This document shows positions 44,790 to 53,141 of a DNA stretch of 64,000 nucleotides, in pieces. Both the position numbers and the translations under genes were made by a program. Each line of letters opens with the position of its first letter. The first letter of the stretch is position 1. The notes under the pieces are model-generated. The model did not search any database, was not told the DNA's origin, and saw only the letters and a list, made by a program, of their open reading frames with translations. This DNA is from Pseudomonas schmalbachii (lineage in GTDB: Bacteria; Pseudomonadota; Gammaproteobacteria; Pseudomonadales; Pseudomonadaceae), in assembly GCF_017589465.1 (NCBI RefSeq), contig NZ_JAELYA010000005.1, forward strand, positions 248,001-312,000. The letters run 5' to 3'.

Positions 44790-46517
44790 ATGACGTCCAT
44801 GTCCGAAGTACTTCCCGAAGACGCCCTGAACATTCCTGACAGCCGCGGGATGAACCTGTATTCCTGCGATCCGGGGCTGCGCCAGTTGCTCGATGCCTAC
44901 CTGCAGCCCGATGTGCTCGCCCAGTGGCTGCCGGTTCTCCAGCAGCTCGGCGCGCGGGTGGGGGACGAACTGGACATGCTGGCGCTGTCGGCGGACAAGA
45001 ACCCGCCGGTGCTGGCGGCCCGCACCCGTCGTGGCGAGGATGTGCAGAGCATCCACAAGCACCCGGACTTCGTCGCGCTGGAGCGCGTGGCCTACTCCGA
45101 ACTCGGCCTGGCCTCCATGAGCCATCGTCCGGACGGCCCGCCGCCGCTGGTGAAGTACGCGCTCACCTATCTGTTCGTGCAGGCCGAATTCGGCCTCTGC
45201 TGCCCGGTCAGCATGACCGACTCGCTGACCCGCACCCTGCGCAAGTACGGCTCGCCGGAACTGGTCGAGCGCTACCTGCCGTCGCTGGCCTCGCGTGACT
45301 TCGACAACCTCTACCAGGGCGCGATGTTCATGACCGAACAGGCCGCCGGCTCCGACGTCGCGCGCACCCAGACCCGCGCGCGGCTGGAAGACGGCGAGTG
45401 GAAGCTGTACGGCGACAAGTGGTTCTGTTCCAACCCGGACGCCGACCTGGCGATGGTCCTGGCCCGCCCCGAAGGTGCGCCGGAAGGCATGAAGGGCGTC
45501 ACCCTGTTCCTGCTGCCGAAGATCCGCCCGGACGGCTCGCGCAACGCCTATCGCATCCTGCGCCTGAAGGACAAGCTGGGCAGCCGTTCCATGGCCAGCG
45601 GCGAAATCTGCCTGGAAGGCGCCACCGCCTACCTGATCGGCGAGATCGGCCGCGGCTTCCAGCAGATGGCGGACATGGTCAACATGTCGCGCCTGTCCAA
45701 CGGTGTGCGCGCCGCCGGCCTGATGCGCCGTGGGCTGAACGAGGCGCTGTTCATCGCCCGGCACCGCCGCGCCTTCGGCAAGCACCTGATCGACATGCCG
45801 CTGATGCAGAAACAGTTGCTGAAGATGATGCTGCCCGCCGAGCAGGCGCGTTCCATGTTCATGCAGATCGCCACGCTGCTGCCGCGTGCCGACGGCGGCG
45901 ATGCCAGGGCGCAGAAATGCGTGCGCATCCTCACCCCGCTGATCAAGTTCCGCGCCTGCCGCGACGCCCGCCGGGTGACCGGCGATGCCATGGAGGTGCG
46001 CGGCGGCGTCGGCTACATCGAAGAGTGGAGCGACCCGCGCCTGGTGCGCGACGCCCACCTCGGCTCGATCTGGGAAGGCACCAGCAACATCGTGGCGCTG
46101 GACATCGCCCGCGCGGTCACCCGCGAACAGGCCCTGGAGCCCTTGCACCAGTACCTGCGCGAGCTGATCGACGGCAGCGGGTTGCCGGAGAGCAGCCGCA
46201 CGCTCTTCGAGTTGGCCCTGGAACGCACCGTCAACTGCATGCGCGACGTGGCCGAGCAGCGCCGGGACGAGCAGGTCCGCCAGGCGGGCAGCGCGCTCTA
46301 TCACATCTGCACGGCGATCTTCATGGCATGGGAAGCCGGCCATCAGGCGCCTGACTATCGCCGTCTGGCGCTGGCCCACCTGCTCCTCGAACACAAGCTG
46401 CTGCCGCGCGATCCGCTGCGCCTGGCGGACTGGGCGGGCAAGGCGGAACTGCTGGCCCGGGTGGTCGGCGAAGCGAGCCTGTCGCAGGCCGAGGCCATGC
46501 AGTTGCTGCCGGCCTGA
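44790..46517 (+). CDS. AidB-like acyl-CoA dehydrogenase
   Basis: The 575-residue flavoprotein has acyl-CoA dehydrogenase motifs ('MFMTEQAAGSDVARTQT', 'GDKWFCSNPDADLAMVLARP') and the AidB-type C-terminal active-site region 'GGVGYIEEWSDPRLVRDAHL' with the probable catalytic base Glu429 in 'SIWEGTSN'. It has about 110 residues after the dehydrogenase core, as in AidB. AidB itself protects DNA from alkylation in E. coli, but the position here as first gene of a CoA-dependent degradation operon argues for a true catabolic step, forming the enoyl-CoA. A short A-rich motif (AAAACAAG) lies before the ribosome binding site. Confidence 0.9.
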   Translation: MTSMSEVLPEDALNIPDSRGMNLYSCDPGLRQLLDAYLQPDVLAQWLPVLQQLGARVGDELDMLALSADKNPPVLAARTRRGEDVQSIHKHPDFVALERVAYSELGLASMSHRPDGPPPLVKYALTYLFVQAEFGLCCPVSMTDSLTRTLRKYGSPELVERYLPSLASRDFDNLYQGAMFMTEQAAGSDVARTQTRARLEDGEWKLYGDKWFCSNPDADLAMVLARPEGAPEGMKGVTLFLLPKIRPDGSRNAYRILRLKDKLGSRSMASGEICLEGATAYLIGEIGRGFQQMADMVNMSRLSNGVRAAGLMRRGLNEALFIARHRRAFGKHLIDMPLMQKQLLKMMLPAEQARSMFMQIATLLPRADGGDARAQKCVRILTPLIKFRACRDARRVTGDAMEVRGGVGYIEEWSDPRLVRDAHLGSIWEGTSNIVALDIARAVTREQALEPLHQYLRELIDGSGLPESSRTLFELALERTVNCMRDVAEQRRDEQVRQAGSALYHICTAIFMAWEAGHQAPDYRRLALAHLLLEHKLLPRDPLRLADWAGKAELLARVVGEASLSQAEAMQLLPA

Positions 46518-46529
46518 CCGCTCTCCACC

Positions 46530-46540
46530 AATAACAATCA
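46530..46540 (+). promoter_or_regulatory. Hfq/Crc-type A-rich motif at CoA-transferase ribosome binding site
   Basis: AATAACAATCA lies just before the 'gagag' ribosome binding site of the CoA-transferase gene; it contains AAT-AAC-AAT, the classic AAN repeat for Hfq/Crc. Confidence 0.62.
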
Positions 46541-46550
46541 GAGAGTTGCC

Positions 46551-47738
46551 ATGAACAACGAAACCGGCGCCCTGCGTGGCCTGAAAGTCATCGATCTCAG
46601 TCGGGTCCTGGGCGGCCCGTACTGCACCCAGGCGCTGGCCGACCACGGCGCCGAAGTGATCAAGCTGGAACCCCTCGGCGGCGACGAGACCCGTGGCTGG
46701 GGGCCGCCCTTCGAAGGCGACACGGCGTCCTACTTCATCGGCGTCAACCGCAACAAGAAGGGCATCGCCGTCGACCTGTCGAAGCCGCAAGGCATCGAGG
46801 TGCTGCTGCAACTGCTGGAAGGCGCCGACGTGCTGATCGAGAACTTCAAGCCCGGCACCCTGGCGCGCTGGGGCATCGACTACCAGGAAGTGCTGAGCAA
46901 GCGCTTCCCGCGCCTGATCCACTGCGCGGTTTCCGGTTTCGGCGCCGACGGTCCGCTCGGCGGGCTGCCCGGCTACGACGCGGCGATCCAGGCGATGGGT
47001 GGACTGATGAGCGTGAACGGCGAGGCCCAGGGCGAGGCGCTGCGCATCGGCCTGCCGATCGTCGACATGGTCACCGGGCTGAATGCGGTGGTCGGCATCC
47101 TGCTGGCGCTGAACGAGCGCCAGCTCAGCGGACGCGGGCAGTCCATCGACATCGCCCTGTACGACTGCGGCATTTCCCTGCTGCATCCGCACATGCCCAA
47201 CTACTTCGCCTCCGGCCGCACGCCGCAGCGCACCGGCAACGCGCATCCCAACATCGCCCCGTACGACAGCTACCGTACCGGCACCGAGCCGATCTTCCTC
47301 GCGGTCGGCAACGACCGTCAGTTCGCCCGGCTGTGCGAATACCTGGGCGCCGGCGAGCTGCTGGAGGACCCGCGCTTCGCCGACAACGGCAAGCGCTCGG
47401 TCAACCGCCAGGCGTTGAAGCAGGCGCTGGAGAGCCATCTGGCGGCGCACGACGGCCGCGAGCTGGCCGAGCGGCTGATCCGCCTCGGCGTGCCCTGCGG
47501 CGCCATCGCCACGGTGGATCGCGTGGTCGAGCACCCGCACACCCGCCATCGCGGGCTGCTGGTGGAGATGGGCGACTACCGCGGCATCGCCTCGCCGGTG
47601 AAGCTGTCGCGCACCCCCGCCAGCTATCGCAGCCCGCCGCCGGGTCTGGGCGAAAGCACCCGCGAGGTGCTCGAAGAACTCGGCCTTGCCCCCGAGGTGA
47701 TCGAGACCCTGTTCCAGCGCGGCATCGTGCGCGGCTGA
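46551..47738 (+). CDS. Class III (CaiB/BaiF) CoA-transferase
   Basis: The 395-residue protein has the family opening 'GLKVIDLSRVLGGPYCTQAL', 'IENFKPGTLARWGIDYQEV' and the catalytic aspartate region 'GLPIVDMVTGLNAV' (Asp172). Such enzymes move CoA between acids, often using succinyl-CoA. The pattern 'GFGADGPLGGLPGYDAAIQA' recalls transferases acting on dicarboxylates such as glutarate. In this operon it would activate the imported acid to its CoA ester before dehydrogenation. ATG 46551 is 33 bases after the dehydrogenase stop. Confidence 0.92.
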   Translation: MNNETGALRGLKVIDLSRVLGGPYCTQALADHGAEVIKLEPLGGDETRGWGPPFEGDTASYFIGVNRNKKGIAVDLSKPQGIEVLLQLLEGADVLIENFKPGTLARWGIDYQEVLSKRFPRLIHCAVSGFGADGPLGGLPGYDAAIQAMGGLMSVNGEAQGEALRIGLPIVDMVTGLNAVVGILLALNERQLSGRGQSIDIALYDCGISLLHPHMPNYFASGRTPQRTGNAHPNIAPYDSYRTGTEPIFLAVGNDRQFARLCEYLGAGELLEDPRFADNGKRSVNRQALKQALESHLAAHDGRELAERLIRLGVPCGAIATVDRVVEHPHTRHRGLLVEMGDYRGIASPVKLSRTPASYRSPPPGLGESTREVLEELGLAPEVIETLFQRGIVRG

Positions 47739-47813
47739 AACACGCCTCCTGTCGACGCGGCCGGGCATCGCCGGCCGCTGCCGACTTCCCGAATCGAATA
47801 GCCGGAGATCGTC

Positions 47814-48614
47814 ATGAGCTCTTGCCAGGGGGCCGTGCGCCCCGAATCCACTGTGCTGCTGGAACGACCGGAGGAGGGCGTGGCCCTGCTGCGGCTGAAT
47901 CGTCCGGCAGCGCTGAACGCCCTGAACATGGCCCTGCGCGAGGAACTGGCCGCGCACTTCCTGCGGTTGAACGACTGCGCCGAGACCCGCGTGATCGTCG
48001 TCACCGGCAGCGACACGGTATTCGCCGCCGGGGCGGACCTCGGCGAGATGGCCGAGGCTGGCGCGCTGGAGATCTACCAGCGCCACGTCGAGCGCTACTG
48101 GCAGGCGATTTCCCGCTGCGCCAAGCCGGTCATCGCCGCCGTCAACGGCTACGCCCTGGGCGGCGGCTGCGAACTGGCGATGCACTGCGACCTGATCGTC
48201 GCCGGCGCCTCCGCGCGTTTCGCCCAGCCGGAGATCAAGGTCGGCGTCATGCCTGGAGCCGGCGGCACCCAGTGCCTGTTGCGCGCGGTCGGCAAGTACC
48301 AGGCGATGCGCATGCTGCTGACCGGCTGCATGGTGCGCGCCGAAGAAGCATTGGCGATGGGACTGGTCAGCGAAGTGGTGGCCGATGAGCAGGCTCTGCC
48401 CCGGGCGCTGGAGCTGGCCCGCGGCATCGCCGGCATGCCGCCGCTGGCGCTGGCGCAGATCAAGGAGGTGGTCCTGGCTGGCATGGACATGCCGCTGGAC
48501 CACGCCCTGGCGCTGGAGCGCAAGGCCTTCCAGCTGCTGTTCGATTCGAAGGACCAGAAGGAAGGCATGCGCGCCTTCCTCGACAAGCGCAAGCCGGAGT
48601 ACCGCGGAGAATGA
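47814..48614 (+). CDS. Enoyl-CoA hydratase (PaaF-like)
   Basis: This 266-residue crotonase-fold enzyme has the oxyanion-hole segments 'FAAGADLGEMA' and 'GYALGGGCELAMHCDLIVAG' and the catalytic glutamate region 'FAQPEIKVGVMPGAGGTQ'. It ends 'GMRAFLDKRKPEYRGE', like PaaF, the hydratase that forms 3-hydroxyadipyl-CoA in phenylacetate breakdown. It would add water to the enoyl-CoA made by the upstream dehydrogenase. The stop overlaps the next gene's start (ATGA), showing coupling. Confidence 0.92.
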   Translation: MSSCQGAVRPESTVLLERPEEGVALLRLNRPAALNALNMALREELAAHFLRLNDCAETRVIVVTGSDTVFAAGADLGEMAEAGALEIYQRHVERYWQAISRCAKPVIAAVNGYALGGGCELAMHCDLIVAGASARFAQPEIKVGVMPGAGGTQCLLRAVGKYQAMRMLLTGCMVRAEEALAMGLVSEVVADEQALPRALELARGIAGMPPLALAQIKEVVLAGMDMPLDHALALERKAFQLLFDSKDQKEGMRAFLDKRKPEYRGE

Positions 48615-50146
48615 GCACTCAACCGATCACCTGCGTCGGCATCGTCGGCACCGGCGCCATGGGGCAGGGCATCGCCCAGATCGCGGCGCAGGCCGGGCTG
48701 CGCGCCTGCCTGTTCGACGTCCGTCCCGGCGCGGCGCAGCGAGCCCGCGACGGCATCGCGGCGATCCTCGCCAGACTGGTGGAAAAGGGCCGGCTGACGG
48801 CCGAGGCCGCCGAGCGGGCAGCCGGCAACCTGCATGTGCTGGAAAGCCTGGAGTCGCTGCGCGACTGCCAGGTGGTGGTCGAGGCCATCGTCGAGAACCT
48901 GGAGGCCAAGCAGGCGCTGTTCCGCCAGTTGGAAGAGGTACTGGACGCCGACACCATCCTGGCGAGCAACACCTCGTCGCTGTCGATCACCGCGATTGCC
49001 TCGGCCTGCCGCCATCCCGGCCGCGTCGCCGGCCTGCACTTCTTCAATCCCGTGCCGCTGATGCGTCTGGTCGAGGTGATCGACGGTCTCGCCACCCACG
49101 CCGAGGTCGGCGAGCGCCTGCACGAGCTGGTCGGGGCCATGGGGCACCAGCCGGTGCGCGCCAGCGACACCCCCGGATTCATCGTCAACCACGCCGGACG
49201 CGCCTTCGGCACCGAGGCGCTGCGCATCCTCGGCGAGGGCGTGGCCAGTGCGGCGGCCATCGATGGCGTGCTGCGCGAAAGCGCCGGCTTTCGCATGGGG
49301 CCGTTCGAATTGCTCGACCTGATTGGCCTGGATGTCAGCCTGCCGGTGATGGAGTCGGTCTACCGGCAGTTCTACGAGGAGCCGCGCTACCGGCCGCATC
49401 CGCTGCTGCGGCAGATGCTTGCGGCCGGGCATCTGGGACGCAAGAGCGGCCAGGGCTTCTATCGCTACGGCGAGGAAGCTGCGGCGCCGCGCGATGCATC
49501 CTGCGCCGTGCCGGTCTGCGAAACGCTGCCGCCGGTGTGGCTGGGCACCGACGACCAGATCGGCCGTATCCGCCTGCTGGCATTGCTGGAGCGCCTGGGC
49601 GCCGAGGTGGAGTCCGGCGAGCGTCCGTCCGGCGACGCGCTGTGCCTGCTGGCGCCGCTCGGCGACGACGCCACCCATGCCGCGCAACGCTTCGCCGTCG
49701 ATCCGGAGCGCGTGGTGGCGGTCGATACCCTGGCCGACCTCGAACGGCACCGCTGCCTGATGCTCAACCCGCTGACCCGCGCGGACATGCAGCACGCCGC
49801 CCATGCGCTGTTCGCCCGCGATGGCGCCGGGGTGACGGTGATTCGCGACAGCACGGGCTTCATCGTCCAGCGCACGCTGGCCTCGATCGTCAACCTGGCC
49901 TGCGACATCGCCCAGCAGGGGATCGCCTCGGTGGCCGACATCGACCTGGCGGTGCGCCTCGGCCTCGGTTATCCCCATGGCCCGCTGGAGTGGGGCGACC
50001 GGCTGGGTGCCGGGCGCCTGCTGCGCATCCTCGAACGCATCCACGCGCTCACCGGCGACCCGCGCTACCGCCCGAGCCCCTGGCTGCGCCGCCGCGCCAG
50101 CCTGGGCATGTCCCTGAGCCAGCCGGAAAACCCGTTGCCGGCCTGA
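48611..50146 (+). CDS. 3-hydroxyacyl-CoA dehydrogenase (PaaH-like)
   Basis: The 511-residue NAD-dependent enzyme has the Rossmann motif 'VGIVGTGAMGQGIAQIAAQA', the signature 'VAGLHFFNPVPLMRLVEVID' and a duplicated C-terminal domain ('STGFIVQRTLASIVNLACD', 'AVRLGLGYPHGPLEWGDRLG'). This long two-lobed layout is that of PaaH, 3-hydroxyadipyl-CoA dehydrogenase, and not of the short PHB-type enzymes. It turns the 3-hydroxyacyl-CoA into the 3-oxo form for the thiolase encoded next. Confidence 0.93.
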   Translation: MSTQPITCVGIVGTGAMGQGIAQIAAQAGLRACLFDVRPGAAQRARDGIAAILARLVEKGRLTAEAAERAAGNLHVLESLESLRDCQVVVEAIVENLEAKQALFRQLEEVLDADTILASNTSSLSITAIASACRHPGRVAGLHFFNPVPLMRLVEVIDGLATHAEVGERLHELVGAMGHQPVRASDTPGFIVNHAGRAFGTEALRILGEGVASAAAIDGVLRESAGFRMGPFELLDLIGLDVSLPVMESVYRQFYEEPRYRPHPLLRQMLAAGHLGRKSGQGFYRYGEEAAAPRDASCAVPVCETLPPVWLGTDDQIGRIRLLALLERLGAEVESGERPSGDALCLLAPLGDDATHAAQRFAVDPERVVAVDTLADLERHRCLMLNPLTRADMQHAAHALFARDGAGVTVIRDSTGFIVQRTLASIVNLACDIAQQGIASVADIDLAVRLGLGYPHGPLEWGDRLGAGRLLRILERIHALTGDPRYRPSPWLRRRASLGMSLSQPENPLPA

Positions 50147-50176
50147 CCATCCGCCTTTCCCTGCGAGAACTTCATC

Positions 50177-51379
50177 ATGCTCGATGCCTATATCTACGCC
50201 GGCCTGCGCACGCCGTTCGGCCGCCACGCCGGAGCCCTGTCCCGGGTGCGTCCGGACGATCTGGTCGGCGCGCTGCTGGCGCGGGTCGTGGAAACCTCCG
50301 GCTTCGCCGCCGACGACCTGGAAGACGTCATCCTCGGCTGCACCAACCAGGCCGGCGAGGACAGCCGCAATCTGGCGCGCAACGCCCTGCTCGCCGCCGG
50401 CCTGCCGTGGCGGGTGCCGGGGCAGACGGTCAACCGCCTGTGCGCCAGCGGCCTGTCGGCGGTGATCGACGCGGCGCGCGCAATCACCTGCGGCGAGGGT
50501 CGCTTGTACCTGGCCGGCGGCGCCGAAAGCATGTCGCGCGCGCCATTCGTCATGGGCAAGGCGGACAGCGCCTTCAGCCGGGCAGTGAACGTGTTCGACA
50601 CCACCATCGGCGCGCGCTTCGCCAATCCGCGTCTGGTCGAGCGCTACGGCAACGACAGCATGCCGGAGACCGGCGACAACGTGGCGCGCGAGTTCGGCAT
50701 CGCCCGGGAGGACGCGGATCGCTTCGCCGCCGCTTCCCAGGCGCGCTACCAGGCGGCGCTGCGGAACAGTTTCTTCGCCGGCGAGATCATGCCCGTCGAG
50801 GTGCCGTCCGGACGCAGGGGCGAGATGCAGGTCGTCGAGCACGACGAGCATCCACGCCCGCAATCGGACCTGGCGGCGTTGTCCCGCCTGCCGGCGCTGT
50901 TCCCCGGCGGCGTGGTCACCGCCGGCAACGCCTCGGGCATCAACGACGGCGCGGCGGTGCTGCTGCTTGGTAACCGCGAGATCGGCGAGCGCCACGGAGT
51001 ACGGCCTCTGGCGCGAATCCTGGCCTCCGCCAGCGTCGGCGTGGAGCCGCGCATCATGGGCATCGGCCCGCACCGGGCGATCCAGGTCGCGCTGCAGCGC
51101 GCCGGCCTCGGCCTGGACGAGGTCGATCTGATCGAGATCAACGAGGCATTCGCCTCGCAGGTCCTGTCCTGCCTGAAGGCCCTCGATCTGGACTTCGACG
51201 ACCCGCGCGTCAACCCCAATGGCGGCGCCATCGCCCTCGGCCATCCGCTGGGCGCTTCCGGCGCGCGGCTGGCGCTGACCGCCGCCCGCGCATTGCAGCA
51301 ACGCAACCAGCGTTACGCCGTGGTCAGCCTGTGTGTCGGCGTCGGCCAGGGCGTGGCAATGGTGATCGAGCGCTGCTGA
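50177..51379 (+). CDS. 3-oxoadipyl-CoA thiolase-like acetyl-CoA acyltransferase
   Basis: The 400-residue thiolase has all three active residues: Cys89 in 'NRLCASGLSAV', His356 in 'ALGHPLGASGAR' and Cys386 in 'SLCVGVGQG'. Features such as 'RTPFGRHAGALSRVRPDDLV', 'CTNQAGEDSRNLARNALLAA' and 'ESMSRAPFVMGKADSAFSR' match the PcaF/PaaJ group, which split 3-oxoadipyl-CoA into succinyl-CoA and acetyl-CoA. This subgroup is the best clue that the pathway substrate is a dicarboxylate. It is the last enzyme gene before the porin. Confidence 0.93.
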   Translation: MLDAYIYAGLRTPFGRHAGALSRVRPDDLVGALLARVVETSGFAADDLEDVILGCTNQAGEDSRNLARNALLAAGLPWRVPGQTVNRLCASGLSAVIDAARAITCGEGRLYLAGGAESMSRAPFVMGKADSAFSRAVNVFDTTIGARFANPRLVERYGNDSMPETGDNVAREFGIAREDADRFAAASQARYQAALRNSFFAGEIMPVEVPSGRRGEMQVVEHDEHPRPQSDLAALSRLPALFPGGVVTAGNASGINDGAAVLLLGNREIGERHGVRPLARILASASVGVEPRIMGIGPHRAIQVALQRAGLGLDEVDLIEINEAFASQVLSCLKALDLDFDDPRVNPNGGAIALGHPLGASGARLALTAARALQQRNQRYAVVSLCVGVGQGVAMVIERC

Positions 51380-51429
51380 TTCCCCCTGAATGGGGTGCTA
51401 TGGCGCCCCTTTAACCGTTCGGAGAACGC

Positions 51430-52680
51430 ATGAACAAGAACAACAAAGGAACTGTTTTCCTGCTCACCACCCTGGCCGCCTGCAGTGGCCCGGCGCTGGC
51501 AGAGGGCTTCCTGGAGGACGGCAAGGCCAGCCTGGCCATGCGCAACTTCTATATGAACCGCGACTTCCGCGACGGCGCCGGCCGCTCGAAGAGCGAGGAG
51601 TGGGCCCAGGGCTTTCTCCTCGACTACCGCTCGGGCTACACCGCCGGCACGGTCGGTGTCGGCCTGGACGTCCTGGGCAAGCTGGGCATCAAGCTCGATT
51701 CGAGTCCCGACCGCAACGGCACCGGGCTGCTCCCGGTGCAGGCCGACGGGCGCGCGGCGGACGACTACTCGCGGCTCGACCCGACGGCCAAGCTGCGCAT
51801 CTCCCGCACGGAGCTGAAGCTCGGCGCGCTGGTGCCCAAGCTGCCCACCGTGCAGCCCAACTACGGTCGCCTGTTCCCGCAGGTGTTCCAGGGCGGCCTG
51901 CTGACTTCCGGCGAGGTGAGCGGCTTGACCCTCAACCTGGGGCGGCTGGACGAGGTCAGCCAGCGCAACGAGGCGGGCACCAGCGACCTGGCGCTGTTCA
52001 ACCGCAACGGACGCTTCGCCGGGGCGGCGAAGGCGGACCATTTCTACCTGGGCGGCCTGGACTACCAGTTCGCTCCGGGCTGGACCGGCAGTTATCACTA
52101 CGGCGAGCTGGAGGATGTCTACGACCAGCACTTCCTCGGCCTGAAGAGCCAGACGCCCATCGCCGCGGACAGCCTGGAAACCGACCTGCGCCTGGCGATC
52201 AGCAAGGACGCCGGCGACGGGCGTGGCGGCAGGATCGACAACCGCTCCTTCAGCGGCCTGGTCACCTACCGCCTGCACAACGGCCATGCCTTCGGCCTGG
52301 GCTACCAGCGCATGCACGGCGACAGCGCATTTCCCTACCTGGACGGGACCGATCCATACCTGATCAACTTCGGCCAGTACGGCGATTTCGCCGAGGCCGG
52401 GGAAAGCTCCTGGCAGGCGCGCTACGACTACGATTTCGCCCCGCTGGGCCTGCCCGGCCTGAGCTTCATGACCCGCTACTTCAGCGGCCGCGACGCGGAG
52501 CCGACCGGAGGCAGCGGCAGCCGCGAATGGGAGCGCGACACCGACATCAAGTACGTGCTGCAGAGCGGCGCCCTGAAGGGCCTGGGCCTGACCTGGCGCA
52601 ACGCGACCTACCGCTCCGAGTTCAGCCGCGATGTCGATGAGAACCGGCTGTACCTGAGCTACAGCATTCCGTTGTTCTGA
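51430..52680 (+). CDS. OprD-family outer-membrane porin
   Basis: The 416-residue precursor has a signal peptide ending 'GPALA|EG', then the OprD opening 'LEDGKASLAMRNFYMNRDF' and 'EWAQGFLLDYRSGYTAGTVG', with an 18-strand barrel pattern to the terminal aromatic 'YLSYSIPLF'. OprD-type channels pass amino acids or carboxylates; as last gene of the operon it probably admits the acid degraded by the preceding enzymes. Codons 2-6 of the gene (AAC AAG AAC AAC AAA) form a long Hfq/Crc-type motif within the translated start. I see no terminator before the repeats that follow. Confidence 0.94.
   Translation: MNKNNKGTVFLLTTLAACSGPALAEGFLEDGKASLAMRNFYMNRDFRDGAGRSKSEEWAQGFLLDYRSGYTAGTVGVGLDVLGKLGIKLDSSPDRNGTGLLPVQADGRAADDYSRLDPTAKLRISRTELKLGALVPKLPTVQPNYGRLFPQVFQGGLLTSGEVSGLTLNLGRLDEVSQRNEAGTSDLALFNRNGRFAGAAKADHFYLGGLDYQFAPGWTGSYHYGELEDVYDQHFLGLKSQTPIAADSLETDLRLAISKDAGDGRGGRIDNRSFSGLVTYRLHNGHAFGLGYQRMHGDSAFPYLDGTDPYLINFGQYGDFAEAGESSWQARYDYDFAPLGLPGLSFMTRYFSGRDAEPTGGSGSREWERDTDIKYVLQSGALKGLGLTWRNATYRSEFSRDVDENRLYLSYSIPLF
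51433..51449 (+). promoter_or_regulatory. Hfq/Crc-type A-rich motif at porin start
   Basis: AACAAGAACAACAAAGG immediately follows the ATG of the porin gene; five consecutive AAN triplets make it the best such motif in the window. Confidence 0.65.
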
Positions 52681-52729
52681 GTGGATGGGATGCGGCGCTG
52701 GCCGGGCGTCCGGTCCGAGGGTGTCTTTT

Positions 52730-52814
52730 GTAGGGTGGACAACGCGAAGCTTGTCCACCGCCCCGTCGTACTGCGCTTGATGATGGAAAAGGCTTCGCCG
52801 TTTTCCACCCTACG
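52730..52814. repeat. Dispersed palindromic repeat, type B (copy 2)
   Basis: GTAGGGTGGACAACGCGAAG ... TTTTCCACCCTACG, 50 bases after the porin stop, related to the copy at 15154 by its ends and by the 'GCGAAGC' centre. Confidence 0.8.
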
Positions 52815-52832
52815 CCTGGCCGAGCCCCGGGC

Positions 52833-52897
52833 GTAGGGCGGGTGCAACCCGCCAATCAACTCGAGCGAAGGCAATGGCGGGTTTCACCCGCCCTACG
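52833..52897. repeat. Dispersed palindromic repeat, type C (copy 2)
   Basis: GTAGGGCGGGTGCAACCCGC ... GGCGGGTTTCACCCGCCCTAC. The arms match the copy at 21718; the centre differs. Confidence 0.85.
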
Positions 52898-52914
52898 GTT
52901 AACTGATGGTGCGA

Positions 52915-53008
52915 CGTGGCTGGGCCAGAACCCGCGTAGGTTGGTGCTGAACGCAGTGAAGCCCAACGATGGCGATGTTGGGCTTCGCGTTGCTCAGCGC
53001 CAACCTAC
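52915..53008. repeat. Dispersed palindromic repeat, type A with extended left flank (copy 6)
   Basis: GTAGGTTGGTGCTGAACG ... GCGCCAACCTAC (52936-53008), preceded by CGTGGCTGGGCCAGAACCCG, the same left flank as the copy at 40533. Confidence 0.85.
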
Positions 53009-53042
53009 AAATGCTGCAATGCCAACCGGCAGCACTGTAAAA

Positions 53043-53077
53043 CCCCCTCTCCCTCCGGGAGAGGGCTGGGGTGAGGG
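53043..53077. repeat. CCCTCTCCC palindromic intergenic repeat
   Basis: CCCCTCTCCCTCCGGGAGAG then GGCTGGGGTGAGGG. This is the widespread proteobacterial CCCTCTCCC/GGGAGAGGG intergenic palindrome and a fourth repeat family in the 460-base stretch 52681-53141, which has no gene. Confidence 0.8.
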
Positions 53078-53141
53078 AATCGCAACGCAGGATCATCGGT
53101 AGGAGCGCATCACACCGCAGGAGTTGCGTGGGCGCGATGCC

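Noticed and set aside
44724-48503. Very long open frame (about 1259 codons) on the minus strand opposite the catabolic operon
   Set aside because: It mirrors three real genes, is rich in Arg, Gln, Ala, Val and His, has no domain motifs and no ribosome binding site. It is a by-product of GC-rich third positions, as are similar frames at 48149-51301 (minus), 29887-32874 (plus) and 24023-26656 (minus).
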